From: Planctomycetaceae bacterium
GTDB taxonomy: Bacteria; Planctomycetota; Planctomycetia; Planctomycetales; Planctomycetaceae
Direction of reading: 5' to 3'
Assembly (NCBI GenBank): GCA_003503535.1
Contig: DOCI01000023.1
Location: 2,982-10,840, forward strand
Length of the DNA stretch: 7,859 nucleotides
A model generated the notes under the pieces. That model was not told the origin of the DNA. It searched no databases and saw nothing but the letters and a program-made list of their open reading frames with translations. The position numbers and the translations under genes are program-made. Shown piece by piece: positions 6,163 to 7,859 of this stretch (its first letter is position 1; each line of letters starts with the position of its first letter).

Positions 6163-6492
6163 ATGCTACGCGCATTGTTGAATGACGAAAGCGGTTTCAT
6201 CGTATCCGCTGAACTCGTACTGATCGCGACCATTCTGGTCATCGGCCTGATTGTCGGCTTGAGCTCAATCCAACACGCTGTTGTTGCTGAATTGAACGAC
6301 GTTGGCGATGCCATCGGTTCTGCTAACCAGTCATACTGGTACAGCGGATTCTCTGCTGAAAAAAGCTTTGGTGGTGGTCTGAAGGCTTATACCCGAGGTT
6401 CTGCTTTCCAGGATACTATCGACGACTGTGACAATGATCAGTGCGACATCGCTTGCGATGTTCCTGTCAACGAAGGTCCAAAACGAATTTAA
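6163..6492 (+). CDS. Small pilin-like protein (Flp/type IVb-like N-terminus)
   Basis: A 109-residue protein with the plan of a small type IV pilin or pseudopilin. A short charged leader MLRALLNDESG (1-11) is followed by FIVSAE (12-17) and a hydrophobic helix from 18 to about 33 (LVLIATILVIGLIVG). Processing after Gly 11 by a prepilin peptidase would place the conserved Glu at position +6, whereas Flp pilins have it at +5. The mature domain is short, Gly/Ser/Tyr-rich (NQSYWYSGFS, 55-64) and ends in an acidic, cysteine-containing tail with C89, C94 and C98 among Asp residues. AAGGA at 6149-6153 gives good ribosome binding, and a strong intrinsic terminator follows, so this is a single-gene transcript. 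No tad or pil assembly genes are in the window. Assignment rests on the N-terminal pattern; it might instead be a planctomycete-specific membrane peptide unrelated to pilus assembly. Confidence 0.75.
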   Translation: MLRALLNDESGFIVSAELVLIATILVIGLIVGLSSIQHAVVAELNDVGDAIGSANQSYWYSGFSAEKSFGGGLKAYTRGSAFQDTIDDCDNDQCDIACDVPVNEGPKRI

Positions 6493-6557
6493 TTAGGTCA
6501 CCGTTTGGACTTGTAATTTGTTAACTCAGTATACAAGTTGATAACGAGATCAATCAG

Positions 6558-6593
6558 CCGGCAGGTTACACTTGGTAACCTGCCGGTTTTTTT
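6558..6593 (+). terminator. Intrinsic terminator of the pilin-like gene
   Basis: A perfect 12-bp GC-rich stem (CCGGCAGGTTAC, 6558-6569, with 6575-6586) and a 5-base loop ACTTG are followed by seven T (6587-6593). It starts 65 bases after the stop. A weaker inverted repeat, ACTTGTA/TACAAGT (6509-6515, 6532-6538), lies between. Confidence 0.92.
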
Positions 6594-6775
6594 GTAGTCG
6601 GTTCAATAGTGATATCTGTTTTGATCGCTACATTCCTGCTCATAGCTGCATTCGGTCGTCTTGAGAAAGTGCTGTTCCTTTGTAATAGAGCTTCCGATAA
6701 TAGTTTTGGTATTTGAATTCTCCCCTGCATTCAGTACCAACAACATCGACAGACCCGCTGAGTTTAAGGTCAAAT
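6594..6775 (+). other. Non-coding interval between two terminators; possible small RNA or leader
   Basis: No convincing protein frame exists here: short frames on both strands lack start signals and recognisable sequence. The interval is bounded on the left by the pilin-gene terminator and on the right by a second terminator-like hairpin. A promoter candidate, TTGAGA (6661-6666, five of six) with a 16-base gap and TAATAG (6683-6688), could start a transcript of roughly 125 bases ending at the second hairpin. It may be a free-standing small RNA or the leader of the ATP-grasp gene at 6842. Confidence 0.3.
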
Positions 6776-6820
6776 ACGCCGCCATCGCTCCCCCTCAAAG
6801 CGATGGCGGCGTTGTTTTTT
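6776..6820 (+). terminator. Strong terminator-like hairpin just before the ATP-grasp gene
   Basis: ACGCCGCCATCGCT (6776-6789) pairs perfectly with 6799-6812, a 14-bp GC-rich stem with a 9-base loop, followed by TGTTTTTT (6813-6820). Its end is only 21 bases before the ATG at 6842. It is too far from the pilin-gene terminator to be part of it, and no gene ends just upstream. It could therefore end a small RNA or attenuate expression of the downstream gene. Confidence 0.8.
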
Positions 6821-6841
6821 GGGTAGAACATCGAAGCTGTT

Positions 6842-7858
6842 ATGCAAAGCATTTTGATTTCTGAATTTATCTGTAGTGGAGCACTCACAGGGATTTCACT
6901 TCCGGAATCACTGGCCCGGGAAGGTCTGGGTATGTTGCGGGCCGTTTGTGCTGATGCGGTCAACTCATCAAAATTCAAAGTGTATACGACGATTGATCAT
7001 CGATTGAAATTGAATATTTCGGAAGTGCACTGCATAGAAGTTTTCTCTGAAGATGATGAGTGGTTGCAGTTTCAGAAACTGGCAAAACTTTGCGATCTTA
7101 CTCTCGTGATCGCACCCGAGTTCAACAAGATTCTGCTGGATCGTGTGCAATGGTTGGACGACAACAGTTGTCGCCATTGTTTATCGGATCCGCATTTTAT
7201 TGAACGGACTTCGAATAAACTGGAATTTGCAAACTGGGCTGTTCCTGAAAACATTCCTACTCCACGCACACTGGGGATTGATCTTCATGAGATCTCACTG
7301 AAGCATGAACATGCCATGGGGTTTCATTATCCATTGATCATAAAACCTCAGTGGGGAGCGGGTGCGATGGCAACTGCACTGCTATTGAGTGATGAAGATT
7401 TCAGTCAGTTCCGTAATGAGAACCTTCAATCGGAATATGGTCCATTTCTCATTCAACCTTATTACGAGGGAATTCCGCTTTCACTCTCGTGCATCAGGAA
7501 TCCTGCCAATCAGTCAATCACCTGGACTCCTCTTGGCCGGCAGGAGTTCAATGGTTTGAGATATTTGGGCGGGACGATTCCCTTCGCGTGTGAAGTTGAA
7601 AAATCAGCATTCGATATTGCTGAAAAGGTTGTCAGACAGCACCCCGGCATGAATGGTTGGATAGGCTTTGACTTCCTTTTCTGCCATGATCGAGACGAGC
7701 CAATGGTTTTATTGGAAGTCAATCCCCGATTGACGACGAGCTATCTGGGCTATCGACAATTGACGCAATCGAATCTGGCCGCAATTATGTTAGGATGTGA
7801 GTGCGATTCTCCCATTGAGTGGTCGAATCAGCCCGTTCAATTTCGACTCGAATCCTGA
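6842..7858 (+). CDS. ATP-grasp ligase resembling tyramine-L-glutamate ligase (MfnD-like)
   Basis: A complete 338-residue cytoplasmic ATP-grasp enzyme, which joins a carboxylate to an amine through an acyl-phosphate. The N-terminus (ISEFICSGAL, 6-15; SLAREGLGMLRA, 23-34) matches the opening of methanofuran-type ligases. ATP-grasp hallmarks are SNK (124-126, for 'SDK'), the nucleotide-binding lysine in LIIKPQWGAGA (165-175), the GPFLIQPYYEG strand-loop (200-210), D277 in GWIGFDFLF, and the metal/phosphate site LLEVNPRLTTSY (290-301, with E292 and N294). The EVNPRLTTSYxGYR ending is typical of the group acting on tyramine and glutamate in methanofuran biosynthesis, a cofactor used with tetrahydromethanopterin by planctomycetes and methylotrophs. 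The exact substrate is inference. The ATG at 6842 has no clear ribosome binding site and lies 21 bases behind a terminator hairpin. The gene stops 1 base before the window edge, so its downstream partner is not visible. Confidence 0.8.
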   Translation: MQSILISEFICSGALTGISLPESLAREGLGMLRAVCADAVNSSKFKVYTTIDHRLKLNISEVHCIEVFSEDDEWLQFQKLAKLCDLTLVIAPEFNKILLDRVQWLDDNSCRHCLSDPHFIERTSNKLEFANWAVPENIPTPRTLGIDLHEISLKHEHAMGFHYPLIIKPQWGAGAMATALLLSDEDFSQFRNENLQSEYGPFLIQPYYEGIPLSLSCIRNPANQSITWTPLGRQEFNGLRYLGGTIPFACEVEKSAFDIAEKVVRQHPGMNGWIGFDFLFCHDRDEPMVLLEVNPRLTTSYLGYRQLTQSNLAAIMLGCECDSPIEWSNQPVQFRLES

Positions 7859-7859
7859 A

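Noticed and set aside
6640..6978. 112-residue minus-strand open frame through the second terminator
   Set aside because: Part of it resembles a secreted beta-protein (LSGSVDVVGTECRGEF), but it overlaps the conserved start of the ATP-grasp gene, crosses a perfect 14-bp hairpin and has no start signal. A decayed gene fragment is possible but not supported.

Overview
The window looks like chromosomal DNA of a planctomycete with moderate GC, near the Gimesia/Rubinisphaera type. This is an inference from family resemblance: a type of ABC ATPase with a 'MPDFFGVYDD' Q-loop region, a small single-helix pilin-like protein with the 'ESGFIVSAELVL' N-terminus, a methanofuran-type ATP-grasp enzyme, and dispersed palindromic repeats of the 'TTCCCAAGG' kind. 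No database search was possible.

Layout. Bases 2-724 (+) hold the C-terminal part of a transketolase-family enzyme whose start lies outside the window. Bases 725-1102 are a gene-free stretch with two unrelated palindromic repeat elements. The first sits between two perfect 14-bp copies of the sequence that contains the transketolase stop codon, as expected for an insertion with target duplication. Bases 1103-5233 (+) look like one operon: a large exported two-helix membrane protein, an ABC ATPase, and a short-chain dehydrogenase/reductase, with gaps of 50 and 16 bases. No ABC permease is present beside the ATPase. A small coiled-coil protein (5240-5689, -) converges on this operon with only 6 bases between the stop codons; it has a clear ribosome binding site and a plausible promoter.

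Bases 5690-6162 are an AT-rich divergent control region with candidate promoters for both directions and several small inverted or direct repeats. It leads to a pilin-like gene (6163-6492, +) closed by a strong intrinsic terminator. The next 180 bases, between that terminator and a second strong terminator-like hairpin, contain no convincing protein gene. They may encode a small RNA or form an attenuated leader for the last gene, a complete ATP-grasp ligase (6842-7858, +) that resembles the tyramine-glutamate ligase of methanofuran biosynthesis.

Function. The middle operon probably assembles an envelope ABC system whose permease is encoded elsewhere. The pilin-like protein is a candidate surface or secretion pseudopilin. 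The ATP-grasp enzyme points to the tetrahydromethanopterin/methanofuran C1 pathway known in planctomycetes. I see no tRNA, rRNA, CRISPR array, phage genes or transposase gene.
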